From Oceanospirillaceae bacterium (GTDB lineage: Bacteria > Pseudomonadota > Gammaproteobacteria > Pseudomonadales > Balneatricaceae), in the NCBI GenBank assembly GCA_013215445.1, contig JABSRA010000036.1:1-45135 (forward strand): a stretch of DNA of 45,135 nt, in the 5' to 3' direction. Each line of letters begins with the position of its first letter. Position 1 is the first letter of the stretch. Of this stretch, positions 37,184 through 44,086 are shown piece by piece. The translations under genes were made by a program, and so were the position numbers. Under the pieces are notes generated by a model, which was not told the origin of the DNA, did no database searches, and worked only from the letters and a program-made list of their open reading frames with translations.

Positions 37184-37651
37184 ATGAGTAGTGGATTTAT
37201 TGCCGCCGGCGCGAGCCAAGAAGATAGCCCCATCGCCAATGATGAATTTTTCCCCGCTGTCGAGCCCAATCAATTTCGCTCACTAATGCGTCTCGATAAC
37301 TCAGTCACCAACCCACGAATCCGCCAGGCACTCATCGATGCCATGGGTAAAACCAACGCCGATTTAGCCGCTTGGAAAACTACCCAGCAAGAACAAAACT
37401 ATGCCAATTTATCAGAGGTACCCGCCGCTAAGATCGACAACAAAAGTATTCACGAACACGATTACCAACGTGCCGTATTCTGTTTGGCCAAAGCCGAGAT
37501 AAGCGAGCGCTACCAAGATTATGACAGTACTGCATCGGGCAGTAGCCGCGCAGAAGAACTAGAAACCACCATCGATGATTACAAGCGCCAGGCAAGGTTT
37601 GCCATCCGCCGTATCTTGGGCCAGTCGCAATCCACCATAGAACTAATCTAA
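37184..37651 (+). CDS. L: Head completion/stabilisation protein (P2 gpL)
   Basis: gpL closes filled heads and forms the connector to the tail. Signatures are SGFIAAGASQED, FFPAVEPNQFRSLMRLDNSVTN-type N-terminal blocks (about 19-42), RQALIDAMGKTNADLAAWK, and YQRAVFCLAKAEISERYQDYDSTASG. The ATG at 37184 is taken; the frame is open from a GTG four codons upstream. 155 aa. The stop overlaps the X start (TAATG). Confidence 0.92.
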   Translation: MSSGFIAAGASQEDSPIANDEFFPAVEPNQFRSLMRLDNSVTNPRIRQALIDAMGKTNADLAAWKTTQQEQNYANLSEVPAAKIDNKSIHEHDYQRAVFCLAKAEISERYQDYDSTASGSSRAEELETTIDDYKRQARFAIRRILGQSQSTIELI

Positions 37652-37857
37652 TGCAATACCGTAGCCGGCAGGGCGAAACCCTCGACCTAATCTGTTACCG
37701 GCACTATGGCACCTCGCATCTCACCACCGAGATAGTCATGCAAGCCAACCCAGAGTTAGCAGAACAAGGTCTGATCATTGTGGAAAACACCTTGCTAGAA
37801 CTACCCCAAATAACCAGCACCACCCCCGTGAACAACACCTTACAGTTATGGGATTAA
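37651..37857 (+). CDS. X: Tail protein X (P2 gpX, LysM-like)
   Basis: This 68-residue LysM-like protein is needed for P2 tail assembly. It has QYRSRQGETLDLICYRHYG, then VMQANPELAEQGLII and LLELPQI, the usual LysM-like pattern. Length equals P2 gpX (67). It starts in the L stop codon. Confidence 0.93.
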   Translation: MQYRSRQGETLDLICYRHYGTSHLTTEIVMQANPELAEQGLIIVENTLLELPQITSTTPVNNTLQLWD

Positions 37858-37869
37858 TGGAGACCAACA

Positions 37870-38217
37870 ATGGCCGAACCTAGTACAACAGCAACCGTAA
37901 TTCTCAGTACCAGCATAGGATTGGCCAGCTTTTTACCCGGCATCGATGGCAGCGCATTAATAGGCGCGTTTGCTGGTGCCACCTTGTTTGTCATGACCTC
38001 CAAAGAGCTCGGTATTTTCACCCGCTTAATCTACCTGTTTATCAGCCTATTAATGGGCTATCTGTTAGTGCCCTCGGTATTGGCCCACACACCAATCGCC
38101 GAGCCAGCCCTAGCAGGCTTTGTCGCCAGCATGTTTTGCATCACCCTCGCATTAAAGGTCATGCAGTACATCGAGAATACCAACCTTAAGAACCTATGGT
38201 GGGGAAAATCAAAGTGA
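37870..38217 (+). CDS. Putative phage holin (P2 gpY position)
   Basis: This 115-residue protein has three probable membrane helices (about 10-28, 33-50 and 52-70, with another at 80-97), including GIDGSALIGAFAGATLFVMTSKELG. Its position between X and the endolysin and the hydrophobic pattern support a holin that makes the membrane holes for lysis, but sequence similarity to P2 gpY is not obvious by eye. Confidence 0.8.
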   Translation: MAEPSTTATVILSTSIGLASFLPGIDGSALIGAFAGATLFVMTSKELGIFTRLIYLFISLLMGYLLVPSVLAHTPIAEPALAGFVASMFCITLALKVMQYIENTNLKNLWWGKSK

Positions 38218-38516
38218 ACTTACTCGATATCCTATTAATAATCTTGTCGCTGTCCAGTTGCCTGCGCCTGTTATTTTATCGACGGGGCCCATCAAAATTC
38301 AAAGTGGGTTACTCCTTTATCGCCTACCTATTCATCGTCAGTAGTGGCGCCCTGGGCATCGCCATCTTAACCGGCATATTACACAGCATGCAGCTACCCA
38401 AAGCACTGATTGCACTGCTGATCATCGTCGCGATCGCCATCTTTTACTGTGGTGGTAATGTCGCCCGTTTACTCAATCTACCCCGGAGAATTCAACATGA
38501 TGTTAATCTTAGGTGA
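38214..38516 (+). CDS. Second holin-like membrane protein
   Basis: A small three-helix membrane protein (VNLLDILLIILSLSSCLRLL, then FIAYLFIVSSGALGIAILTG and ALIALLIIVAIAIFY) with basic loops, as in the Phage_holin_3 (3TM) group. The GTG at 38214 overlaps the previous stop (GTGA) with GGGG about 9 nt upstream; an ATG at 38196 is the alternative. The pair with the preceding gene may be holin/antiholin. It overlaps the endolysin start by 20 bp. Confidence 0.75.
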   Translation: MNLLDILLIILSLSSCLRLLFYRRGPSKFKVGYSFIAYLFIVSSGALGIAILTGILHSMQLPKALIALLIIVAIAIFYCGGNVARLLNLPRRIQHDVNLR

Positions 38517-39315
38517 CAGCGGCGCCAACGTAAAAGTACTACAGCACCGGCTAACTAAAGCCGGCTTTAGCGTAGTAGAAAGCGGTGAATTTGACGAGTT
38601 AACCCTCTTCGCCGTTACCCACTTTCAACGGGCCAACAACCTAGTCGTTGATGGCATCGTCGGCAATAAAACTAACAGCGTACTACTTACATCAGGCCAA
38701 CATCATTGGTTAAGTGAAAACGACCTACAACAAGCCGCCATAGATTTAGGCGTCGATATGGCCTGCATCCACGCGATCAAAACCGTCGAGAGCAAAGGTT
38801 TGGGCTTCCTCGGTGATGGTCGACCCAAGATACTTTACGAACGCCACGTGATGCGTCGCCGCTTAAAGAAAAACGGCATCGGCAAAATAGCCATCAGCAA
38901 CGCCGAAACCAACTTCCCCGATCTGGTCAACTCCCGTCCGGGCGGTTACAAAGGCGGCACCCGCGCCCACTATCGTTTATCCCTGGCTAAAACCATCGAT
39001 ACCAACAGCGCCCTAGAAAGCTGCAGCTGGGGTTTATTCCAAATCATGGGCTATCATTGGCAGCACTTAGGCTACAACAGTGCTGCAGAATTTGTCGAGC
39101 TGATGCACGCCAGCGAAGGCAATCACTGGCAGGCATTCACCCGCTTTGTGATCAAAGATAAAGTGCTACACAAAGCACTAAAAGCCCAGAACTGGGCAGA
39201 GTTTGCCAGGCGCTACAATGGGCCGGCTTATAAAAAGAACCAATACCATACCAAGTTGGCCAACGCCTATCGCAACTATATACCCCCAACACCCCCACCC
39301 AAGGCCAGCACATGA
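38497..39315 (+). CDS. Endolysin: peptidoglycan-binding plus N-acetylmuramidase (DUF3380-type)
   Basis: This is the cell-wall-degrading lysis enzyme. An N-terminal PG_binding_1 domain (about residues 1-65, LGDSGANVKVLQHRLTKAG and VDGIVGNKTNSVL) is followed by a muramidase domain with HAIKTVESKGLGFL (catalytic Glu region), RPKILYERHVMRR, ALESCSWGLFQIMGYHW and FARRYNGPAY. The start at ATG 38497 has GGAG 8 nt upstream; the frame is open earlier inside the holin gene. It replaces the P2 gpK-type lysin. It overlaps the next gene by ATGA. Confidence 0.92.
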   Translation: MMLILGDSGANVKVLQHRLTKAGFSVVESGEFDELTLFAVTHFQRANNLVVDGIVGNKTNSVLLTSGQHHWLSENDLQQAAIDLGVDMACIHAIKTVESKGLGFLGDGRPKILYERHVMRRRLKKNGIGKIAISNAETNFPDLVNSRPGGYKGGTRAHYRLSLAKTIDTNSALESCSWGLFQIMGYHWQHLGYNSAAEFVELMHASEGNHWQAFTRFVIKDKVLHKALKAQNWAEFARRYNGPAYKKNQYHTKLANAYRNYIPPTPPPKAST

Positions 39316-39725
39316 GATCGTTAATGATTATGGCCGCGCTGGGTTTGCTCAGTGCTGGCGCTAACTACTGGCAATACCAGCAAATACAAGCCACCAGTAA
39401 ACAACTGGCCATCGCCGAAAAAACCGCTAGCGATCGTCTCGCAATCATCGCCAATTTACAGAGCAACGCCCAGCAACAAGCCCAACGCTACCAAGCGCTA
39501 AATCGCACCCAAACCAGCATCCGCAACCGTCTAGCCAAGCGTGAGCAACTACTCAGGAGCTTAAAAAATGAATACCAAGATTACAAACGTTGGGCTAGTG
39601 TTAAGTTGCCTGCTATTACTCAGCGCCTGCGCCAGCGACCGTCCATTACCGGTGCCACTGCTTATCAGCAACACTTGTCCGATCTTAACTCCCTGCAGCC
39701 TAATGCCGAGCAGCCCCCGCACTAA
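39312..39725 (+). CDS. Inner-membrane spanin subunit (LysB/Rz-like)
   Basis: This 137-residue protein has an N-terminal membrane anchor (about residues 1-20) and an extended coiled coil (about 25-95, Gln/Ala/Leu-rich). It matches the i-spanin design that links to an outer-membrane lipoprotein to fuse the membranes at lysis. It starts in the endolysin stop and contains the Rz1-type gene in another frame, the classic nested arrangement. Confidence 0.88.
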   Translation: MRSLMIMAALGLLSAGANYWQYQQIQATSKQLAIAEKTASDRLAIIANLQSNAQQQAQRYQALNRTQTSIRNRLAKREQLLRSLKNEYQDYKRWASVKLPAITQRLRQRPSITGATAYQQHLSDLNSLQPNAEQPPH

Positions 39726-39834
39726 CTCAGATTTAGAGCTCGATTTAGAACGCACCGAGGGCGCTTGGGCACTGTGCGCCGCCAAGGTCGACATCATCAT
39801 CGATTGCCAAACTGATAAAGGCATATCGCTGTGA
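39568..39834 (+). CDS. Outer-membrane spanin lipoprotein (LysC/Rz1-like)
   Basis: This 88-residue protein is encoded mostly inside the i-spanin gene in another frame. The signal ends with a lipobox LLSAC (cleavage before Cys at about residue 21), followed by a Pro-rich segment (ASDRPLPVPLL), as expected for Rz1-type o-spanins. It overlaps R as GTGA. Confidence 0.87.
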   Translation: MNTKITNVGLVLSCLLLLSACASDRPLPVPLLISNTCPILTPCSLMPSSPRTNSDLELDLERTEGAWALCAAKVDIIIDCQTDKGISL

Positions 39835-40289
39835 ACAAACCCGCATCACTACGCAACTATCTACTAGCCAGCGTTGCGCATTTACAACGCAACCCTGAAT
39901 CACTATTGATCTACATCGAAGCGGGCAAGCTCAGCACCCGCTTACCCCTCAACCTAAATTTCAATTACAACTATAATCTGCAAGTGATAATCACCGACTT
40001 TGCCGAACACCCCAACGCCATTTTCGTGCCGCTGTTAGCCTGGCTAAAAGTAAATCAAATCGATCTAAAAGAAGATGACATACAATTCGAAGCCGACATC
40101 ATCAGCCACGATAAAATAGACCTAGAAATCAAATTTCCGCTTAATGAATGCGTAATAGTCACTCAAGATAAACAAGGCCGTTTCAACACTGAACACCTAA
40201 GCGAACCCCAGCCCGATTACAACCGCTCCGATCCAACCCAAGACCCTTTCAATGAGTTATTCCCAATAGCCAACCAGCAAGATGGATGA
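39831..40289 (+). CDS. R: Tail completion protein R (P2 gpR)
   Basis: gpR finishes the head-proximal tail end. The 152-residue protein begins NKPASLRNYLLASVAHLQRNP, then LIYIEAGKLSTRL, with the typical FPLNECVIVTQD-like middle. It is started by GTG at 39831, overlapping the previous stop. P2 gpR is 155 aa. It overlaps S by 8 bp. Confidence 0.9.
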   Translation: MNKPASLRNYLLASVAHLQRNPESLLIYIEAGKLSTRLPLNLNFNYNYNLQVIITDFAEHPNAIFVPLLAWLKVNQIDLKEDDIQFEADIISHDKIDLEIKFPLNECVIVTQDKQGRFNTEHLSEPQPDYNRSDPTQDPFNELFPIANQQDG

Positions 40290-40725
40290 CCTAAGCCGGC
40301 TAGAAAATTGGGTAGAACCCCTGTTACAACAGATCACCCCTGCAGCACGTAAACACCTAGCTAAAACAATAGGCACCTCACTGCGCCGTTCTCAACAACA
40401 ACGAATAAAAGCACAGCAAAACCCAGGCGGCACCCGCTTTGCCCCGCGCCGTGCACAGCAAAAATCCGGAGCTATCAAACGCAAAGCCATGTTTCTCAAA
40501 CTCAAACGCGCCAAATATTTCAAAGTAAAAGCCAGCGCCGACAAGCTTAGTGTGGGATTTTTTGGACGGGTTGCAAGAATAGCTCAAGTGCATCAGCAGG
40601 GGCTGAGGGATAAAGCCCATAAAAATTCGCGGGAGATTCGTTATAAAAAACGGAAGTTATTGGGGTTTTCAGATAGGGATAAAAATTTGATTATGGATGG
40701 GTTGTTGGATCATTTATCGGACTAG
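40282..40725 (+). CDS. S: Tail completion protein S / virion morphogenesis (P2 gpS)
   Basis: gpS is needed for joining or completion of P2 tails. The 147-residue protein is basic: LRRSQQQRIKAQQNPGGTRF near residues 34-53, then FAPRR, VGFFGRVARIAQVHQQGLRD and RYKKRKLLGF, all typical of the family. It is the last late gene before the accessory island. Confidence 0.93.
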   Translation: MDDLSRLENWVEPLLQQITPAARKHLAKTIGTSLRRSQQQRIKAQQNPGGTRFAPRRAQQKSGAIKRKAMFLKLKRAKYFKVKASADKLSVGFFGRVARIAQVHQQGLRDKAHKNSREIRYKKRKLLGFSDRDKNLIMDGLLDHLSD

Positions 40726-40982
40726 GTAGTTAATACAGTAGCTCATCAAAAAATAGGCTCATTGGTTCTTGTGCCTAGCTGCCTCCATTGGCCAAAAGCA
40801 GAAGTTTTTGATGCCAGAATTAAAACCACTTTTCTGTATATATAGCATATCAATATAACCCATAATCTGAGATTGTTTTTTGTACAGTCATGGCGCACTT
40901 TGCCACAAAGTGATATTCTCGTTTTCTTTTAGATTCAGACAATTAGATAAGTATTACTGAATGATATTGCGCTGCGAAATTG

Positions 40983-41100
40983 TAGATAGTGTGCAGGCGC
41001 AAAAACCACAGTTTGCAATTTATAAAGCACTTTTAAATTAATCTGTTGGCGTGATTTTAGTGAATATCACTTTCATGAAAATGCGCCAGCGCACTATTAA
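40983..41100. repeat. Long imperfect inverted repeat upstream of first cassette
   Basis: The 19-bp arms at 40983-41001 and 41082-41100 match at 15 of 19 positions (core ATAGTG and GGCGCA). The right arm ends 3 bp before the GTTAGCA box that opens the first cassette. It could be a degenerate attC/attI-like recombination site or simply a terminator for S. In the rest of 40726-41104 I see no gene. Confidence 0.5.
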
Positions 41101-41135
41101 GCTGTTAGCACTCTCACATGTATCGAGGATATCGC

Positions 41136-41972
41136 ATGAGAAAACCAAGGTTATTTATTGCGTCATCAGCAGAAAGTCTAAATATAGCTGAGGCTGTTAA
41201 CGTAAATCTTGATCATGAATTTGAAATCACGATTTGGAAAAATGGCACTTTTAAACTTTCATCCTCAACAATTGATGATTTAGTAGAAAAGTCTTCTACG
41301 GTTGATTTTGCCTTATTTATATTTGCACCTGATGACATCGCATCTATCCGAAGTCGGCAGGAACATGTCGTGCGTGATAATGTGATTTTTGAAATGGGTT
41401 TGTTTATTGGCGCTATAGGCAAGTCACGCTCATTTATCCTAAAACCTAGAGATCAAGAAATGCATTTGCCAACAGATCTCTTGGGTGTAACTCCTGCGGA
41501 TTATGACTCCAACCGGTCGGATGGTGATTTAGTTTCTGCAACAAATAAAGCCTGTTCTTTAATTAAGTCTGAAGTGGAAAGAATCGGGTTAATTAATCAT
41601 GCAAGCCTTTCTGAAAGTAGGAAAATAGTTGCCAATCCCGCAGATTATGAGCTTTCAGAAGTAGACTTCAAATTCTTAGCAGCTTGTTTGCAAAGCCACA
41701 CTAGTGATCCAGTTGGTTTAGCATACCATCGTATTGCCAATAACTTTAGAACAGTCAATGACGCACTTCTACAAATAGCCTCTATTAAATTAGAACGTAT
41801 GGGGCTTTTAAGTAAAGCAATTGAAACTGATGAGCAAGACGGATATGACTATTACGCATACTCTATTACAGAGCTAGGTATTGATATCTTATTAAAAAAC
41901 GAGAGTATTTTTCAACCTAAGCCACAGCAACAAGTACCACAAAAAAGCACCCTCGGACAGATTGACTTCTAG
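41136..41972 (+). CDS. TIR-like (CAP12/Pycsar-type) nucleotide-binding protein with C-terminal winged-helix-like domain
   Basis: The N-terminal domain (about residues 1-150) reads KPRLFIASSAESLNIAEAV, ITIWKNGTFKLSSSTIDDL, DFALFIFAPDD, RDNVIFEMGLFIG and LPTDLLGVTPADYD, the pattern of the TIR-like domain of CBASS Cap12 and Pycsar effectors. Those are NAD+-cleaving immune effectors; the Glu in VIFEMGLF is at the catalytic position. Residues about 170-260 form a helical domain with a winged-helix look (LQIASIKLERMGLLSKA...YYAYSITELGIDILL) instead of a STING-like sensor. The ATG at 41136 has GAGGA 6 nt upstream. It is the gene of cassette 1. No cyclase gene is nearby. Confidence 0.85.
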   Translation: MRKPRLFIASSAESLNIAEAVNVNLDHEFEITIWKNGTFKLSSSTIDDLVEKSSTVDFALFIFAPDDIASIRSRQEHVVRDNVIFEMGLFIGAIGKSRSFILKPRDQEMHLPTDLLGVTPADYDSNRSDGDLVSATNKACSLIKSEVERIGLINHASLSESRKIVANPADYELSEVDFKFLAACLQSHTSDPVGLAYHRIANNFRTVNDALLQIASIKLERMGLLSKAIETDEQDGYDYYAYSITELGIDILLKNESIFQPKPQQQVPQKSTLGQIDF

Positions 41973-41974
41973 AG

Positions 41975-42049
41975 TGCTAACAAGTTTAGGCACAGCGAAT
42001 GGTTTCCGCTGCTTCGCGCTCCAACAATCGCGTGCTAAAGGCGTTATAC
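41975..42049 (+). repeat. attC-like site 1
   Basis: R'' TGCTAAC (41975-41981) and R' GTTATAC (42043-42049) enclose L'' TTTAGGCA and L' TGCTAAA. These pair except for one extra G in L'', the extrahelical base that marks attC polarity. The centre holds a CAGCG/CGCTG hairpin. 75 bp long; it starts 2 bp after the TIR gene stop. Confidence 0.82.
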
Positions 42050-42063
42050 GTCATGGATGAACT

Positions 42064-42441
42064 ATGAAATTAGACGAAGTATGTAGTGAGTTACAAAAGC
42101 TTTTTGCACTGCGAGATTTTAGGACAGAGAAAAGGCCACGATCACGAAGTCGCTTTTTGGAAGTTCTCCTCATAAAGAGGCAAAATATGAAGTTAAAAAT
42201 CTATCAAGAAAAAGGGCATCAGTTGCCTCACATCCATATTGACTATGGTAATAAAAATCACGTAGCTAGCTATTCGATCGAAACAGGTCAAAGATTGGAA
42301 GGCTCTCTGTCGAAAAAATTTGATAAAGATGTTGTGTCATGGCTTAGCAACAATCGAGAAAGAGTATTAGAGATATGGAATACTTTGCAAAGCGGTGGGT
42401 CGCCCACAAATCTCATTTCGGAATTAGCAGCTGACGTATAA
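42064..42441 (+). CDS. DUF4160 family protein
   Basis: This 125-residue protein has a DUF4160-type core: MKLKIYQEKGHQLPHIHIDYG with paired histidines, then VASYSIETGQRLEGSLSKK and a C-terminal VVSWLSNNRERVLEIWNTL. DUF4160 proteins are common in toxin-antitoxin and cassette contexts, with no settled function; an antitoxin or regulator role is a guess. The TAA stop lies within the R'' box of attC site 2, a typical tight cassette fit. There is only weak Shine-Dalgarno sequence. It is the gene of cassette 2. Confidence 0.8.
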   Translation: MKLDEVCSELQKLFALRDFRTEKRPRSRSRFLEVLLIKRQNMKLKIYQEKGHQLPHIHIDYGNKNHVASYSIETGQRLEGSLSKKFDKDVVSWLSNNRERVLEIWNTLQSGGSPTNLISELAADV

Positions 42442-42503
42442 CAAATTTAGGCAATTTGCCCCTTTGGGGCCGGACGGTTTTTCCGTTGCTCAAGGCGTTA
42501 TCA
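42436..42503 (+). repeat. attC-like site 2
   Basis: R'' GTATAAC (42436-42442) and R' GTTATCA (42497-42503) enclose L'' TTTAGGCAA and L' TTGCTCAA, again with an extra G in L'' plus one non-complementary position. The centre has CCCC/GGGG and CGG/CCG hairpins. 68 bp. Its L'' and GGCGTTAT end are shared with site 1. Confidence 0.8.
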
Positions 42504-42529
42504 CTTGACTGACGTTGAAGGAGATAAAA

Positions 42530-42970
42530 ATGAAAAACAATGAAATCAAACGCCCTTTCTATATTCATATCCAAAGTGCAATTAATAGGATCGAAGAAAA
42601 ATCCGATTATTATAGAAACCTATATTATCTTCTTAGAGTGTCCCTGATAGGGTTGGCAGCATTAATAACTATTGTATCTGGTTGGCAAATCCCAGATAAC
42701 AATAAGCTGGACTTTGTTAATTCAATTCTTATCTTTGGTGCACTATCGGCCGCAATAACTTCTATTGATACCCTTTTACAGATTGAAACGAAAAAAAATA
42801 CTTATAAACTAATCCTTACACAGTTAAGAGAAATAAGAAGTGAAGTAGTTTATCTTTACGAGAATAATGAAAGTGATCTAGATAAAGCAATTAATGATAC
42901 TTTATTTCCAAAGTACCAAACGAGTATGGCTTACCTTAAGGGGTTAATTGGAAATGACTCTGATGGTTAA
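42530..42970 (+). CDS. SLATT-like two-TM protein
   Basis: This 146-residue protein has an N-terminal amphipathic helix with RIEEKSDYYRNLYYLLRV, two transmembrane helices (about residues 35-52 and 60-80, LIGLAALITIVSGW and SILIFGALSAAITSID), then a cytoplasmic coiled coil (KKNTYKLILTQLREIRSEV). This layout fits SLATT/DUF4231-type proteins, predicted pore-forming effectors of nucleotide-signalled defence. The ATG at 42530 has AAGGAG 6 nt upstream. It is the gene of cassette 3. The family assignment is by pattern only. Confidence 0.7.
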   Translation: MKNNEIKRPFYIHIQSAINRIEEKSDYYRNLYYLLRVSLIGLAALITIVSGWQIPDNNKLDFVNSILIFGALSAAITSIDTLLQIETKKNTYKLILTQLREIRSEVVYLYENNESDLDKAINDTLFPKYQTSMAYLKGLIGNDSDG

Positions 42971-42976
42971 TATCAG

Positions 42977-43074
42977 TCATAACAAAGCCGGTCAATCCGA
43001 CATCCCACAACAATATAGGGTTAGTTCTTGTCTTTTAACTTTTAGGATAAAAACAAGACCTGGCTCCGTTGTCT
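42977..43074 (+). repeat. Degenerate attC-like site 3
   Basis: TCATAAC (42977-42983), then AA, then AGCCGGTC can pair with GACCTGGCT, CC and GTTGTCT (43057-43074) with one extra base. The centre has a TCTTGTnTTTTA / TAAAAACAAGA hairpin. R' does not fit the GTTRRRY consensus, so the site may be decayed. It belongs to a different attC family from sites 1 and 2. Confidence 0.5.
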
Positions 43075-43318
43075 CGTTTGACACAATACCGTTAATGTCG
43101 TTAATGTCGTTAAATTAGCTTTATTTCCTTCTAAGATAGCTATACATCAGTGACTTAAGCTACTTTTATTGGATAATATTTCGAAGTCGATTTAAATAAA
43201 ACCAGACATATCGAGAGTACTTATTTTTTAATATTTTGATTTATATTGATTGAATATCAATTCCACTCAATCCAGTTGATGCTTTATTGAACGGTTAAAC
43301 ATACAAGGAGTAATAAAA

Positions 43319-43912
43319 TTGAAACAGGTAGTGTATTGCGATGATGAACAAGAATATTTAAATAAATTTTCAGAGAAACACAACTCCGCTAATTTTCAAA
43401 TTTTACCTACAAACAACATAGATGAGCTTCCTAGCTTCTTAAATATGTCGAAGAGTGTACCCGATCTATTAATATTGGATCTCTATCACACGATATCGGC
43501 TCCAAATTCTGATGCTGCATTAATTGAAAACAAAGAAGTTGAAGCTAAGTTAGTCGAAGTGAAAAAAGTAACTGAAGAGTTGAGAATAATTGTAAACAGA
43601 GTCAAGCGACCTGCGGCAATCGAAGCTATTAAAAAAATTAGGGATATCCCAAGATTGAAAAACCTTCCAATAATCGTCTACACAAGAGAAGGGCTTTCAA
43701 TACTCTCTGATAACGATCTCAATGAGTCTTATGCCGCTGGTGCAGAATGGATGTTAAAAGGTAAAAACAAAGAATATGAAAAAGGTAGGATAGAAGATTT
43801 TCTTAATAGAAAACAATCAAATAAAGAAAAACTGGTAAGAGACGTCAAAATAGCAGCTATCAGTGTATTGGCAAGTTTTTCATTATCGTTAGGTTTGTAC
43901 TTTCTTCAATAA
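43319..43912 (+). CDS. Stand-alone receiver-like domain with C-terminal TM anchor
   Basis: The 197-residue protein has a response-regulator-like domain: acidic CDDEQ after beta 1, DLLILDLYH with a possible phospho-acceptor Asp, PIIVYTREG and EWMLKGK with the conserved Lys. A long helical insert (about residues 70-105, Lys/Glu/Val-rich) breaks the usual spacing. The last 20 residues (ISVLASFSLSLGLYFLQ) form a membrane anchor. It has no output DNA-binding domain. TTG start, supported by AAGGAG 8 nt upstream. There is no partner kinase. The 350-bp gap before it holds only attC-like site 3 and GTTAATGTC repeats near 43093. Confidence 0.75.
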   Translation: MKQVVYCDDEQEYLNKFSEKHNSANFQILPTNNIDELPSFLNMSKSVPDLLILDLYHTISAPNSDAALIENKEVEAKLVEVKKVTEELRIIVNRVKRPAAIEAIKKIRDIPRLKNLPIIVYTREGLSILSDNDLNESYAAGAEWMLKGKNKEYEKGRIEDFLNRKQSNKEKLVRDVKIAAISVLASFSLSLGLYFLQ

Positions 43913-44086
43913 ACTCACCATGAAATCTAGCTTAATTTAATCCGAGACAATGACGTTCCTGATCTAAAACGGCCGCCTTGTGTCAATTCCTGACAACCCA
44001 TTAAAAGTACAATTTAACGTTCAAAACCCAATTGATCTTTTGTAACACCCCACCCTACATCCACCCCCAATAGCTTTCGCGCCCGC

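Larger units (their letters stand above)
41105..43068 (+). mobile_element. Integron cassette array without integrase (CALIN-like), three cassettes
   Basis: Cassette boundaries inferred at G|TT junctions are 41105-42043, 42044-42497 and 42498-43068. Each has one gene in the same direction followed by an attC-like site. The leading box of cassette 1 (GTTAGCA) is the exact complement of its R'' (TGCTAAC). The same holds for cassette 2 (GTTATAC / GTATAAC). Cassette 3 differs by one base (GTTATCA / TCATAAC). No integron integrase is in the window. Confidence 0.8.

Noticed and set aside
38196-39315. Holin-endolysin overlap as a frameshift fusion
   Set aside because: Both genes have their own start signals (GTG/ATG with Shine-Dalgarno) and the overlap is short, as is common in lysis cassettes.
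42064-42441. DUF4160 gene as half of a toxin-antitoxin pair with a neighbour
   Set aside because: Its neighbours are separated by attC-like sites and belong to other cassettes; no partner ORF lies in the same cassette.
41136-42970. Complete CBASS operon formed by the TIR-like and SLATT-like genes
   Set aside because: No cyclase (CD-NTase) gene is present and the genes are on separate cassettes; they are better read as independent units.
43974-43996. TGT-N11-ACA before V as a P2 late promoter element
   Set aside because: Spacing is one base short and it is too far from V without a visible -10; not enough for a call.
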